The notes: generated from the letters alone by a model not told the origin. A DNA stretch of 64,000 nt from Amycolatopsis bartoniae (GCF_014191255.1 NZ_JACHWH010000003.1:625501-689500), one strand, 5' to 3'; positions 34,701 to 44,179 are shown, numbered from the stretch's first letter. Numbers and translations are program-made.

Positions 34701-35849
34701 CTGGCGGCGCTGCCGAAGTTCCGCGCCGTGGTGCCGGAAGGCGCCGCGGACGGGGAAGGCGACTTCGGCGGCGAGGAAACGGTCGGCAAGCGGCTGCGGG
34801 ACGCGAGCCCGGCCGAGCGCGCCGCGCTGCTGCCCGCCCTGGTGACCCCGCTGCTGCAGCGGACCACCGGGCTGAGCGAACAGCAGCTCGGCGAGCAGCA
34901 GGCGGTGGACGTCGACTCGCTGACCGCGGTCGAGCTGCGCGTCCTGCTCCAGAAGCAGCTCGGCGTCGCCGTGCCGGCGGCGCGGCTGCAGCGCAGCCTG
35001 TCCGTCGACGTGCTCGCCGGCCTGCTCGCCGAGGAGCTCGACCGGGCGCAGCCCGAGGACGGCGAGCCGGCCGACCGCATCACGGTCCACGAGATCACCT
35101 CGGACGACGGCACGGTGGTCTACGGCCACCTCAGCCTCCCGGCGGGTCCCGGACCGCACCCGGCGGTGGTCGTGTGCATGCCGGGCCACGGTGGGGTGCT
35201 CGACTCCAGGGGCGAGTACCGGCACACCAGCGAGCACGCGCCGCTGACCGCGGCCGGTTTCGCGGTCCTGTCGGTCGACCAGCGGGGCGCGCCCGGGCAC
35301 GGGCCCGAGTTCCGCGCGATGGCCCAGATGGGGGGCGGCGACATCGACGACGTGGTGGCGGCCACCCGTTACCTCGCCGGGCTGCCCGACATCGACGAGT
35401 CGCGGATCCACATCCTGGGCACCAGCCGCGGCGCGTACTCCGCGCTCCTGGCGGTGGAACGAGCGCCCGGGCTGTGGCGGCGCGCCGCGTTGCTGATGGG
35501 CGTCTACGACCCGGTCGGGTTCGTGCTGGCCGACCAGGAACGGCCAGACTCGCTGCTGCCGAAGACCGATCCCGCGGAGGTCGAAAGGTACTTCAGCGCA
35601 CCGGAGCGGCGGCCGCTGGCCGCGCTCGGCGACGTCACCACACCCCTGCTCATCGTGCACGGCGACGCCGACCCGGTGATCCCGCCGGCCGAGTCCGAGG
35701 AGCTGGCCGCCCGGATGCGCGAGGAGGGGCTGCCCGCCGAGCTGGTCACCGTGCCGGGCCTGACGCACGACCCCGACCACGAGGACGCGGTGTGGGCCGA
35801 GTTGTGGCCGCGGATCACCGGCTTCCTCCAGGACGGCGGCGCGCGATGA
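28782..35849 (+). CDS. Fully reducing type I PKS with fused alpha/beta hydrolase
   Basis: The product is a 2355-residue single-module synthase. Order: KS (about 20-440; C194 in DTACSSS, H329, H366), AT (about 540-830; S630 in GHSVGE, VAYHS at 728-731), DH (about 895-1175; H926 in DHKVGESVVFP, D1089 in LLDGALQ), a structural half-KR, ER (about 1395-1725; NFKD, HSAAGGVGLA), KR (about 1735-1960; TGGLGGLG, Y1883 in GAYATAN), ACP (about 2005-2085; S2046 in DVDSL). Last comes a dienelactone-hydrolase/prolyl-oligopeptidase-like domain (2095-2355; S2215 in GTSRG, D2297, H2329). All catalytic residues look intact. There is no loading domain and no methyltransferase. The fused hydrolase stands where a thioesterase is usual and probably releases a saturated acyl product. 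ATG overlaps downstream by ATGA. Whether it iterates is inference. Confidence 0.93.
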   Translation: MSSSGLSHAVSRSTGSPEAEPVAIVGIGCRYPGGVADLRGFWEMLEAGTDAITDIPEDRWRTTDYFDADKATPGRMFVRQGGFLHTPVDEFDAGFFGMSPREAAALDPQQRLLLEVTWESLEDAGIPPSSTASANVGVFVGGFTFDAATLQLSESNQHLVSSATPTGVSMTMLAARLSYAFDWRGPAFTVDTACSSSLVALHQACTALALGDCDLAVAGGVNVMVNPVTSILMSKGQFLSPDARCKSFDHRANGYARGEGAGILVLKPLSAALRDGDRIHSVIRGTAVNQDGRTPGITVPRVESQRTLIERACQVGGVEPASVGYFEAHGTGTAAGDPVEATAIGEVLGDSGDTHWMGSVKSNFGHTEAAAGVAGVIKATMCLQRGEIPPNLHFEKPNPRIPFDRLPIRVPTEMVPFPERNEPRRAGVNSFGFGGTNAHAILEQAPAAEPAADEVDDGRPVLLPLSARSQDALQSLVDSYATLLESPDAPALRRIARAASRQRDHHPMRTFVVAGNNEEAAEKLRNLTLAPARTTPPPVAFVYTGMGPQWWGMGRELLETEPRFAEFVAACDEVLARHGLSIADELRRDENESRLTSTLYAQLANFVVQAGLTALWRDWGIEPAVIVGHSVGEVAAFHAAGVYSLEDALTVSFHRASLQARTAGRGGMAAVDLPAAEVTPHLVDGVTVAAVNSTYATTIAGDSDGLAVVSEALTAAGASVKQLRVEVAYHSPQMDEIHEPLLAALAGIRPRRAKVPLVSTVTGDFVDGSELDAEYWWGNVRQPVRFADAFHKVLTRNVGAVLEVGPHPVLASAIDEALAGRPAAVARFTSLRRDRPQREQLAESLGGLYEAGADPAWDRVHPGPREHLDLPHYPWHRERHWIESASSRQRRLGHDGLRLGGRAVSSVAPIRDVELSASAFPYLGDHKVGESVVFPGSGYLEAALAAFPEDEPCVLADVVFHRPLALPPSSVTTLRIGHDPARQLVTLHSRVQPDDTTWTLHAELRRAHVVKARAEAPRTETLDELTEGLPELGHDDVYERLGGTGLNYGPAFRVVRRLWWRTETREVFGELRLDTVEQDGHRLHPVLLDGALQAAITGAHLLGGEVQPGTYVPARIDALRFFRSPGTRLWIHGRGREATGPGTIECDLTLVTDDGEVVARVEGLRASKLAEAEEQRANLRYEHVWQQEPLDRVAGAEGRWIVVGASATADDLARGLSELDGEVVRTATADDRWLDQVLAAVAGAENCRGVVYVEGAQHEGAPSCSPVAAPLRLVQELPADAGRLFLVTAGAQSVSADDPTTAPAAASLWGFGRVVTAERPELHCRLIDVSPDDPAAGTQDKVLDALLTELVQDGADEVALRTDGRYVRRFAHAGEGSDLDHVRTRTDLTPVRLRQAGGAGSELGFVATTRREPGPGEVEIEVSHVGVNFKDVLKQTGLISPHAIEGSHSGETLGLECSGTVVAVGAEVTDLAVGDEVFAHSRDLFVSHVTLEAVRVVRKPATLSGAEAASLLPVVTAHLSLVRLANVRPGERVLIHSAAGGVGLAAARIAKWLGAEVFVTAGSEPRRELLRQEGFTRIADSRSTSFADDILEWTGGEGVDVVVNSLPADMIDHSLRAMATFGRFVELGKPGDVADHAVRLASARRALSFHSFDYDQMMALRPEDVRASMRAVAQLHEQNAIAPLPCREFPADEIGEAFRVMARPEHHGKIVVRMAAEPVRVPAESLPGSPVRPDVTYLITGGLGGLGRTVARWLADNGARYVALVGRNGVTSSAAAQDVAELTARGVQVRVLKADVSDREQVRSMLARVRAFLPPLGGIVHGAADFDDAILSDMDAARLVGATRPKADGAWYLHQETLGDQLDFFVLFSSVAAQLGALGAGAYATANEFLNGLARYRRGQGLPATAIGWGMIDDVGVAVSREGYVGNVLRRNGHLGMAPARLVAELGTLLRTRPAEVSVADIDWPRWTRANRQLAALPKFRAVVPEGAADGEGDFGGEETVGKRLRDASPAERAALLPALVTPLLQRTTGLSEQQLGEQQAVDVDSLTAVELRVLLQKQLGVAVPAARLQRSLSVDVLAGLLAEELDRAQPEDGEPADRITVHEITSDDGTVVYGHLSLPAGPGPHPAVVVCMPGHGGVLDSRGEYRHTSEHAPLTAAGFAVLSVDQRGAPGHGPEFRAMAQMGGGDIDDVVAATRYLAGLPDIDESRIHILGTSRGAYSALLAVERAPGLWRRAALLMGVYDPVGFVLADQERPDSLLPKTDPAEVERYFSAPERRPLAALGDVTTPLLIVHGDADPVIPPAESEELAARMREEGLPAELVTVPGLTHDPDHEDAVWAELWPRITGFLQDGGAR

Positions 35850-36784
35850 GGTACAGCATCTTCCTGCCCACGGGGTTCGCCCAGGAGTTCGCGGGCTTCA
35901 GCGACCCGATGGTGGCGTTCGCCAGGGTCGTGGAGCTCGCGAAGATGGCCGATGACGCCGGCTACCACGCGCTGCTCGCGCCCGACCACCTCACCACCGT
36001 GCGGCCGTCGAACCACCTGGTGTTCGAGGCGTGGACGCTGATCACCGCGCTGGCACGGGAAACCACGAACGTGCGGGTGGGGCACCTGGTCACCGCCAAC
36101 GGCTACCGGAACCCGGCGCTGCAGGCGAAGATGGCGTCCACAGTGGACGTCCTTTCCGGAGGGCGGCTGGAGTTCGGCATCGGCGCGGGCTGGCTGGAGC
36201 CCGACCACGTGCAGTACGGCTACGACTACGGCACCACCGGCGAGCGGCTGCGCAGGCTCGAAGAGGCGCTCCAGGTGATCCGTGCACTGTGGACGGAGCA
36301 GAAAGCCGAGTTCGCCGGGCAGTACTACCGGGTGCAGGGCGCGGTCAACGAGCCGAAGGGCGTGCAGCGCCCGCACATCCCCCTGATGATCGCCGGCTCC
36401 GGCGAGAAGCGGACGCTGCGGCTGGTGGCGCAGTACGGCGACGCCTGCAACATCATGGACTCCGCTGAGGTGGCGAAGCACAAGTTCGCCGTCCTGCGGG
36501 ACCACTGCGAGGACGTCGGCCGCGACTACGGCACCATCAGGCGCACCGTCACGACGCCCTGCATCATCCGGGACACCGACGCCGACGCGCGGGCGCTGAT
36601 CCCGCTGGCGTCGAAGTTCGTGTTCCCCGGCGACGTGGGAGCGTACGGGCTGGTCGGCACCCTGGACACGGTCAAGCGGCGCATCGCGGAGTTCGAGGAG
36701 GCCGGGGTGCAGGAACTGGTCGTCTACTTCGAGGACCCGACCAGCGTGACGCAGGTCGCCGAGTTCGCGCGGCTCTTCGTCTGA
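35846..36784 (+). CDS. LLM-class F420-dependent oxidoreductase
   Basis: This is a 312-residue luciferase-like TIM-barrel enzyme. The ATG at 35846 overlaps the PKS stop. Family marks are the start MRYSIFLPTGF, the second-strand region YHALLAPDHLTTVRP, NGYRNPALQAKMASTVDVLSG, the FGIGAGWLEPDHVQYG glycine loop and VGTLDTVKRRIAEFEEAGVQ at the end. The GRLEFGIGAGW pattern is common in actinobacterial F420-dependent members, though FMN enzymes share it. Its coupling to the PKS points to reduction or oxidation of the polyketide product. It ends 5 bases before the FAD monooxygenase gene. Confidence 0.9.
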   Translation: MRYSIFLPTGFAQEFAGFSDPMVAFARVVELAKMADDAGYHALLAPDHLTTVRPSNHLVFEAWTLITALARETTNVRVGHLVTANGYRNPALQAKMASTVDVLSGGRLEFGIGAGWLEPDHVQYGYDYGTTGERLRRLEEALQVIRALWTEQKAEFAGQYYRVQGAVNEPKGVQRPHIPLMIAGSGEKRTLRLVAQYGDACNIMDSAEVAKHKFAVLRDHCEDVGRDYGTIRRTVTTPCIIRDTDADARALIPLASKFVFPGDVGAYGLVGTLDTVKRRIAEFEEAGVQELVVYFEDPTSVTQVAEFARLFV

Positions 36785-36789
36785 CAGGG

Positions 36790-38037
36790 GTGGGCACGGT
36801 GACCGGACGGGTACTCGTCGTCGGCATGGGAGTCAGCGGGATCGCCACCGCGGCGCGGCTGCGGAAAGCCGGGTGGCAGCCGGTGCTCGTGGAACGGGCG
36901 GCGGCCCGGCGGGACGGGGGCTACTTCATCGTCCTCTTCGGAGCCGGGCAGGCGGCCGCGGCCCGGCTGGGGATGCTGGACGCCCTCCACGACCGCGCCC
37001 CGGCCACGCGGAAGCTCGACGTCGAACGCGACGGCACCAGCCGCCCTGGAATGTCCTTTTCGGACCTTCCCGGCCACCCGTGGACGATGCTGCGCGGGGA
37101 CATCGAGGCGGCCGCGTTCGCCATCCTGCCCGGCGACGTGGAGATCCGGTACTCGACGGTGCCCACCGCGATCGAGCAGGACGCGGACGGCGTGGACGTG
37201 ACGTTGCTCGACACCGCGGCGGGCACGTCGGTGACCGAACGGTTCGACCTCGTCGTCGGCGCGGACGGGCTGCGCTCGACGGTGCGGGAGCTGGTGTTCG
37301 GCCCGCACGAGCGGTACCTGCGGCGGCTGGGCTACATGATCAGCGCGTTCGAGTTCCCCGGCACGCCGGCCGGTCTCGAACCCGGCCAGGCGGTGACCCT
37401 GCTCGAACCGGGCCGCGCGATGTGGGTGTTCGCCTACCGCGACCACGACCCGACGGTCCTGGTGACCTACCGCACCGACGACGTCGACGCGGAGTTCCGC
37501 CGGCCGCCCGCGGAGAGGTTCCGGGCCGTCTTCGGCCCGCAGGCGCTGGGCAGCACCCTGGGTGCGGTGATCGACGCGGCCGAGGACGCCGGGGAGATCC
37601 TGTTCGACTCGGCGGAGCAGGTCCGGATGGACCGCTGGTACTCCGGTCGCGTGGTCCTCATGGGGGACGCCGCCTGGTGCGTGACCCTGTACGCGGGCAT
37701 GGGCGTCTCGTCGGGGCTCGTGGGCGCGGAGCTGCTCGGCACGCTGCTGGAACGCCATCCGGGCGACCTCGGCACGGCGCTGGCGGAGTGGGAACGGGGT
37801 CTGCGGCCGTACCTCGACCACTACGCCGAGGGCGCGGCGGCCGACCGCAGGATCTTCGTGGTGGACAGCGCGCTGGAGATCCGGTTCCGGCGCGCGGTGC
37901 CGTGGCTGCGCCGGTTCCGGCTGGGCAGGCGGCTGGTCGACCGGCTCGTGCGGATCGACGAGATCGCGAAGTACAAGAACGCGGACATCGTGGGCGAGGT
38001 GCTGGGCGAGCCGCTGGAGCAGGCCGCCGCTCTTTAG
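36790..38037 (+). CDS. FAD-dependent monooxygenase (PHBH/UbiH type)
   Basis: This is a 415-residue class A flavoprotein monooxygenase-like protein. The GTG at 36790 starts MGTVTGRVLVVGMGVSGIAT, the dinucleotide-binding GxGxxG segment. Further marks are the FAD/NADPH-linked VVGADGLRSTVREL (about 155-168) and MGDAAWCVTLYAGMGVSSGL (about 290-310), the GD motif for the FAD ribityl chain, followed by a C-terminal helical tail. Such enzymes hydroxylate, epoxidise or halogenate-like modify hydrophobic substrates using NAD(P)H and O2. It is the last gene of the PKS operon and overlaps the 3' end of the convergent APH-family gene by 4 bases. Its role as tailoring enzyme is inferred from position. Confidence 0.9.
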   Translation: MGTVTGRVLVVGMGVSGIATAARLRKAGWQPVLVERAAARRDGGYFIVLFGAGQAAAARLGMLDALHDRAPATRKLDVERDGTSRPGMSFSDLPGHPWTMLRGDIEAAAFAILPGDVEIRYSTVPTAIEQDADGVDVTLLDTAAGTSVTERFDLVVGADGLRSTVRELVFGPHERYLRRLGYMISAFEFPGTPAGLEPGQAVTLLEPGRAMWVFAYRDHDPTVLVTYRTDDVDAEFRRPPAERFRAVFGPQALGSTLGAVIDAAEDAGEILFDSAEQVRMDRWYSGRVVLMGDAAWCVTLYAGMGVSSGLVGAELLGTLLERHPGDLGTALAEWERGLRPYLDHYAEGAAADRRIFVVDSALEIRFRRAVPWLRRFRLGRRLVDRLVRIDEIAKYKNADIVGEVLGEPLEQAAAL

Positions 38038-38969
38038 GCGTTCGCCCGGCGGAGGCGCTCGGCGGCCTGTGCCCGCAGCGCGTCGCCGCACAGCGGGGCG
38101 GCGTCGTGCAGTACCTCCCACCGGGCGTGGTGGGCGGCAGGCCACAGGCTCGCCGCCCACGCCACCTCCCGCTCCTGCGGGGTGAAGGCACGACCCCGGA
38201 AATCCTGGTACGCCACCAGGAACGCCTCGGAGCTCTCGACGGGCGCCAGCGTTGCCGGTGCGGCACCGGCGAAACCCCCGCTCGCCGCTCCGGCCAGCGC
38301 GGCTTCCGGCTGCCACGCCAGGCTGTCCCAGTCGTGCACGGTCCACACCCGCGGCCCGTGCCACCGGAGGTTCTGCGCCTCGAAGTCGCCGTGCCCCAGC
38401 ACGTTCGGCAGGCCGGCGGCCAACAACCGCTTACGCACCCGCTCCGCCGTGGCGACGACGTGCGCGGGCACGGCGCTCTGGTCCCGCTCGTCGAAGGACG
38501 GGATCGACGGCCACACCCCGGGATCCTCGTGGTCCCAGCGGATCCAGCGCGGGTTGGGCAGCGGCGGCGGCACGCGCACGCCGGCGAGGGAGGCCATCAG
38601 CAGGGCGAACACCTCGGCGTACCGCACGGCCACGCCGGGGGAGTCGCCACGCAGGACGTCCCCGCCGGGCCGGAACTCCTCGGCGTGCACGGCCAGCGAC
38701 CCGACGGCGACGGCCGGCGTGAGCGGTCGCGCACAAGGAAACCCGCGCTCGGCGAGCGCCGCCTGCGCCGCGACACAAGCCCCGGCGCGCCCGTCGTCGT
38801 CCCGCGCCTTGACCACGACGTCCGAACGGCCCAGCCGGAGCCCGAACACCTCCGACATCTGGCGTAGCCGGAACACCACCGCGACCGGCTCGCCACCCAG
38901 GTGCTCCCGGCACCAGGGCGCCAGCCAGTCGGGGAGGTGATCCTGCGGCACGGTCACCACCGTAGCCAC
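38034..38969 (-). CDS. Aminoglycoside phosphotransferase (APH)-family kinase
   Basis: This is a 311-residue protein-kinase-like small-molecule phosphotransferase. The catalytic loop is VLGHGDFEAQNLRW (HGD-x4-N) and the metal-binding DFG-equivalent is VHDWDSLAWQPE. The N-terminal lobe has the ATP lysine in DVVVKARDDDG. The substrate is unknown; family members phosphorylate aminoglycosides, macrolides, sugars or choline. It is transcribed toward the PKS operon, so there is no reason to count it as part of that pathway, though self-resistance or tailoring by phosphorylation cannot be excluded. The GTG at 38969 is the first reasonable start. Confidence 0.85.
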   Translation of the reverse strand: MATVVTVPQDHLPDWLAPWCREHLGGEPVAVVFRLRQMSEVFGLRLGRSDVVVKARDDDGRAGACVAAQAALAERGFPCARPLTPAVAVGSLAVHAEEFRPGGDVLRGDSPGVAVRYAEVFALLMASLAGVRVPPPLPNPRWIRWDHEDPGVWPSIPSFDERDQSAVPAHVVATAERVRKRLLAAGLPNVLGHGDFEAQNLRWHGPRVWTVHDWDSLAWQPEAALAGAASGGFAGAAPATLAPVESSEAFLVAYQDFRGRAFTPQEREVAWAASLWPAAHHARWEVLHDAAPLCGDALRAQAAERLRRANA

Positions 38970-39038
38970 CCGGCCCGGTGTCGTCGGTTCCGGGATCGAC
39001 GGAACGCCCTGCCCCTTCCCGGAGGGCGCTTCGCCGTT

Positions 39039-40220
39039 TCACCACTGCAGTCGCTGGGTCAGCACGTCCTGCTCGGCCGGGTTGGCCGTCAGCGCGAGTG
39101 CGCGGAGGTTGGCGTCACGAGCCTCGCCGTGGCGGCCGAGTTCCCGCAGCAGCTCGGCGCGGGTGGCGTGGAAGAGGTGGTAGCGGTCCAGACCCGAGAT
39201 CGCGTCCACTTCGGACAGTGCGGCGGCCACGCCCTCGGTGTACCGCAGGGCGATCGCCCGGTGCAGCCGCGTCACGGGCGAGGGCGCGTAGCGCAGCAAC
39301 AGCTCGTAGAGCAAGACGATCTGGGGCCAGTCCGTGTCCTCCCAGCAGGCGGCTTCCGCGTGGCACGCCACAATCGCCGCCTGGAGCTGGTACTGGCCGG
39401 GTCGCCTGAGCCGTCCCGCCCTGGTGAGCAGCCGGATCGCCGAGCCGATCGCCTCCCGGTCCCAGCGGCTCCGGTCCTGGTCCCGCAGCAACAACAGGCC
39501 GCCGTCGGCGTCGAACCGCCCGCCCGCCCGCGCGCGGTGCAGCCGGATGAGGGCGAGCAGGCCCAGCACTTCCGCCTCACGGGGCATCAGGTCCGCCAGC
39601 GAAGCCGCGAGCCACTCGGCGTCGGCGGTCAGGTCGCGGGAGTGCGGCTGTGTGGTGCCGAGGTACCCCTCGTTGCACAGCAGGTAGATCACCCGGAGCA
39701 CCCCGTCGAGCCGCTCACCCAGCTCGTCGTCGGCGGGCAGGCGGTACGGGATGACGGCCGCGGTGATCTTGCGTTTCGCCCGTGTGATCCGCTGTGCCAT
39801 CGTCGTCTCCGGCACCAGGAACGCCCGCGCGAGCTGTGCCGTGGTCAGCCCGCAGACGGTTTTGAGCGTCAGCGCGACGCGGGCCTGCGGCGCCAGCGCC
39901 GGGTGACAGCAGGTGAACAGCAACCCCAGCTTCTCCGCCGGGTCCGGCGGGCCGGGATCGGCCAGCAGCGCGAGCTTGTCGCGGAGCCGGGCCTGGCGGC
40001 GCAGCACGTCCAGCCCCCGGCGGCGGGCGACGGTGAACAGCCAGGCGTCCGGCCGGTCCGGGATGCCCTCCACGGGCCAGCGTTCGAGCGCGGCGAGCAC
40101 CGCGTCGGCCACCACGTCCTCGGCAGCGGCGAAGTCGCCCAGCAGTTCGACGAGCGCGGTCGCGAGCCGGCCCGCGTGGTCGCGCACCACGCGGGCCAGC
40201 GTGTCCTCCGCGTCCGGCAC
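39039..40220 (-). CDS. ECF sigma factor of the ECF42 group (DGPF-linked)
   Basis: This is a 393-residue extracytoplasmic-function sigma factor. Region 2 (about 10-75) contains ALVELLGDFAAAEDVVADAV and DAWLFTVARRRGLDVLRR. Region 4 (about 110-165) contains GLTTAQLARAFLVPETTMAQ and RITRAKRKI. A long C-terminal extension (about 175-393) has the conserved RVIYLLCNEGYLG and a TPR-like helical part with LLYELLLRYAPSPVTRLHRA. This extension replaces an anti-sigma factor in ECF42 and is needed for activity. The gene directly upstream encodes the DGPF/YCII partner that always accompanies this group. GTG at 40220. No anti-sigma gene is nearby, as expected. Confidence 0.92.
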   Translation of the reverse strand: MPDAEDTLARVVRDHAGRLATALVELLGDFAAAEDVVADAVLAALERWPVEGIPDRPDAWLFTVARRRGLDVLRRQARLRDKLALLADPGPPDPAEKLGLLFTCCHPALAPQARVALTLKTVCGLTTAQLARAFLVPETTMAQRITRAKRKITAAVIPYRLPADDELGERLDGVLRVIYLLCNEGYLGTTQPHSRDLTADAEWLAASLADLMPREAEVLGLLALIRLHRARAGGRFDADGGLLLLRDQDRSRWDREAIGSAIRLLTRAGRLRRPGQYQLQAAIVACHAEAACWEDTDWPQIVLLYELLLRYAPSPVTRLHRAIALRYTEGVAAALSEVDAISGLDRYHLFHATRAELLRELGRHGEARDANLRALALTANPAEQDVLTQRLQW

Positions 40221-40225
40221 CGGTT

Positions 40226-40567
40226 TCAGAAGGCGATCGGCCGGATCTCGACGAGCGGGCAGCCGGGCCAGCCAAGGGCCATCCGCAGCGCCTCGTCGAG
40301 GTCGGGCACGTCGACCTCGACGTAGCCGCTGACGACCTCCTTGCCCTCGACAAACGGGCCGTCCGTGATCACGGGCTCACCCTCACCGAGCCGGATCGAG
40401 GTCGCGGTGTCCGGTTCGGCGAGCTTCGCGTTGTGCGTGATCCGGTCCGAGTGCTCCGCCAGCCACGCCATCACCCGGCCCGTGGCGGCCTCACGCTCGG
40501 CCTCGTCCATCGCCTCCCAGTCCTTCTCCCACTGTTCGGTCTCGCAGAACAACATCAGGTACTTCAT
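40226..40567 (-). CDS. YCII/DGPF-domain protein
   Basis: The 113-residue protein of the YCII-related superfamily has the signature ITDGPFVEGKEVVSGY. The ATG at 40567 follows AGGAGG. YciI-type folds use a His-Asp pair; here HSDRITHNAKLAEPD supplies candidates. DGPF proteins are encoded next to ECF42 sigma factors and are their usual targets, but their biochemical function is not known. Five bases separate it from the sigma gene, so the two form an operon, preceded by a promoter that matches the ECF42 type. Confidence 0.9.
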   Translation of the reverse strand: MKYLMLFCETEQWEKDWEAMDEAEREAATGRVMAWLAEHSDRITHNAKLAEPDTATSIRLGEGEPVITDGPFVEGKEVVSGYVEVDVPDLDEALRMALGWPGCPLVEIRPIAF

Positions 40568-40590
40568 GCGGTACCACCTCCTGCCCTGTA

Positions 40591-40618
40591 GACGAACGGG
40601 GATCGCCCCGATTCGACA
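40591..40618 (-). promoter_or_regulatory. Candidate ECF42-type promoter
   Basis: On the minus strand TGTCGAA (40612-40618) is followed after 17 bases by CGTC (40591-40594), resembling the TGTCGA/CGTC motif reported for ECF42 as I recall it. It lies 24 bases upstream of the YCII start, suggesting autoregulation. Confidence 0.5.
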
Positions 40619-40630
40619 CCGGCAGGCGGC

Positions 40631-40671
40631 AAAAGAAAAGCGCCGCGAGCCCATCCGGGCCCGCGGCGCTT
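40631..40671 (-). terminator. Rho-independent terminator of acnA
   Basis: AAGCGCCGCG and CGCGGCGCTT form a perfect 10-bp stem with an inner GCCC/GGGC pairing. On the minus strand it is followed by TTTTCTTTT, the best intrinsic terminator in the window. It starts 15 bases after the acnA stop. Confidence 0.9.
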
Positions 40672-40685
40672 CCCGCCTCACCGGA

Positions 40686-43544
<2,859 letters not shown>

Positions 43545-43687
43545 GTCTGTCTCCAGGGGGCTGGGACGCCGCCGCGCGGTGGTGCCCTTGGCGGCGTCCC
43601 GGTCGTCAGTCGGGTCTTTGAAGCGAGTCTCGCGCACGCGCACGACGTCCGCAGACGTGGGGACGGCGCAGGCTCCCTACGAGCCAA

Positions 43688-43716
43688 ACAGTACGCTTGT
43701 CCTTTTTTGCTGGCAA
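43688..43716 (-). promoter_or_regulatory. acnA promoter overlapped by AcnR operator
   Basis: On the minus strand TTGCCA (43711-43716) and TACTGT (43688-43693) are 17 bases apart. AAGGACAAGCGTACTG (43704-43689) matches the AcnR consensus CAGNACnnncGTACTG except for the first base and covers the -10, an ideal repressor site. The leader would be about 137 bases. Confidence 0.7.
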
Positions 43717-43745
43717 GCGCGACACACCCCTGGTCCGCTGTGACC

Positions 43746-44108
43746 TCAGGCGTGCTCCGCCAGATAGTTCCGGTTGGCGTCCATCAGGTCGTCGAGCGCG
43801 GCGCGAGCCGCGGTGAGGCTGTCGATGGCGAGCGAGAGCCGCTCCCGTTCACGCCGCATGGCCGCGAGCGCGCGCTCGGCCCCGGGCCTGCTGGGTTCCG
43901 CCATGCACGGCACCAGTTCGGCGATGGTGTGGCTGGGCAGCCCTGCGGACAGGAACGCCCGGATGAGTTCGACGCGCCGGACGTGCTCCTCGTCGTAGTG
44001 CCGCTGCCCGCTGGGCGCCCGGACGCTGGCCAGCAGCCCCTGTTGCTCGTAGTAGCGCAGGGAGCGCTGGCTGACGCCGGTCCGCTTCGACAACTCGCCG
44101 ATCCGCAT
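43746..44108 (-). CDS. MerR-family regulator
   Basis: The 120-residue MerR protein has MRIGELSKRTGVSQRSLRYY, EQQGLLASVRAPSGQRHY as winged helix and LIRAFLSAGLPSHTIAEL as the following helix. A coiled-coil dimerisation helix (about 80-112) ends the protein. A single Cys in LVPCMAEP lies at the position where effector sensing occurs in some members, but there is no metal-binding pair. It is divergent from the EthD-like gene, with a palindrome and a long-spacer promoter between them, the usual MerR activation arrangement. Confidence 0.9.
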   Translation of the reverse strand: MRIGELSKRTGVSQRSLRYYEQQGLLASVRAPSGQRHYDEEHVRRVELIRAFLSAGLPSHTIAELVPCMAEPSRPGAERALAAMRRERERLSLAIDSLTAARAALDDLMDANRNYLAEHA

Positions 44109-44148
44109 CGTTCCCCCCGGCTGTGCCCTGTGTCACGCGGGCTTGCCT

Positions 44149-44179
44149 TTGACATGAATGTCAACTTTTAGCGTAGCCC
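44149..44179 (+). promoter_or_regulatory. MerR-type operator/promoter of the EthD-like gene
   Basis: TTGACAT-GA-ATGTCAA (44149-44164) is a perfect palindrome whose left arm is a consensus -35 (TTGACA). TAGCCC at 44174-44179 lies 19 bases away, the over-long spacer typical of MerR-activated promoters; TAGCGT at 44169 is an alternative at 14 bases. Confidence 0.6.

Noticed and set aside
28785-35780. A 2331-codon open frame antisense to the PKS gene
   Set aside because: High GC at third positions keeps the opposite frame free of stops. The product is Arg/Gly/Asp/His low-complexity with no domain, while the plus strand has every PKS motif.
38034-38969. APH-family kinase as the resistance gene of the PKS cluster
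   Set aside because: It is convergent with the operon, has no shared promoter, and the predicted product is a reduced acyl chain, not an aminoglycoside or macrolide. Kept only as an open possibility.
44169-44174. TAGCGT as the sole -10 of the EthD-like gene
   Set aside because: The spacing of 14 bases from TTGACA is too short for ordinary use. TAGCCC at 19 bases suits a MerR target better, though both remain possible.
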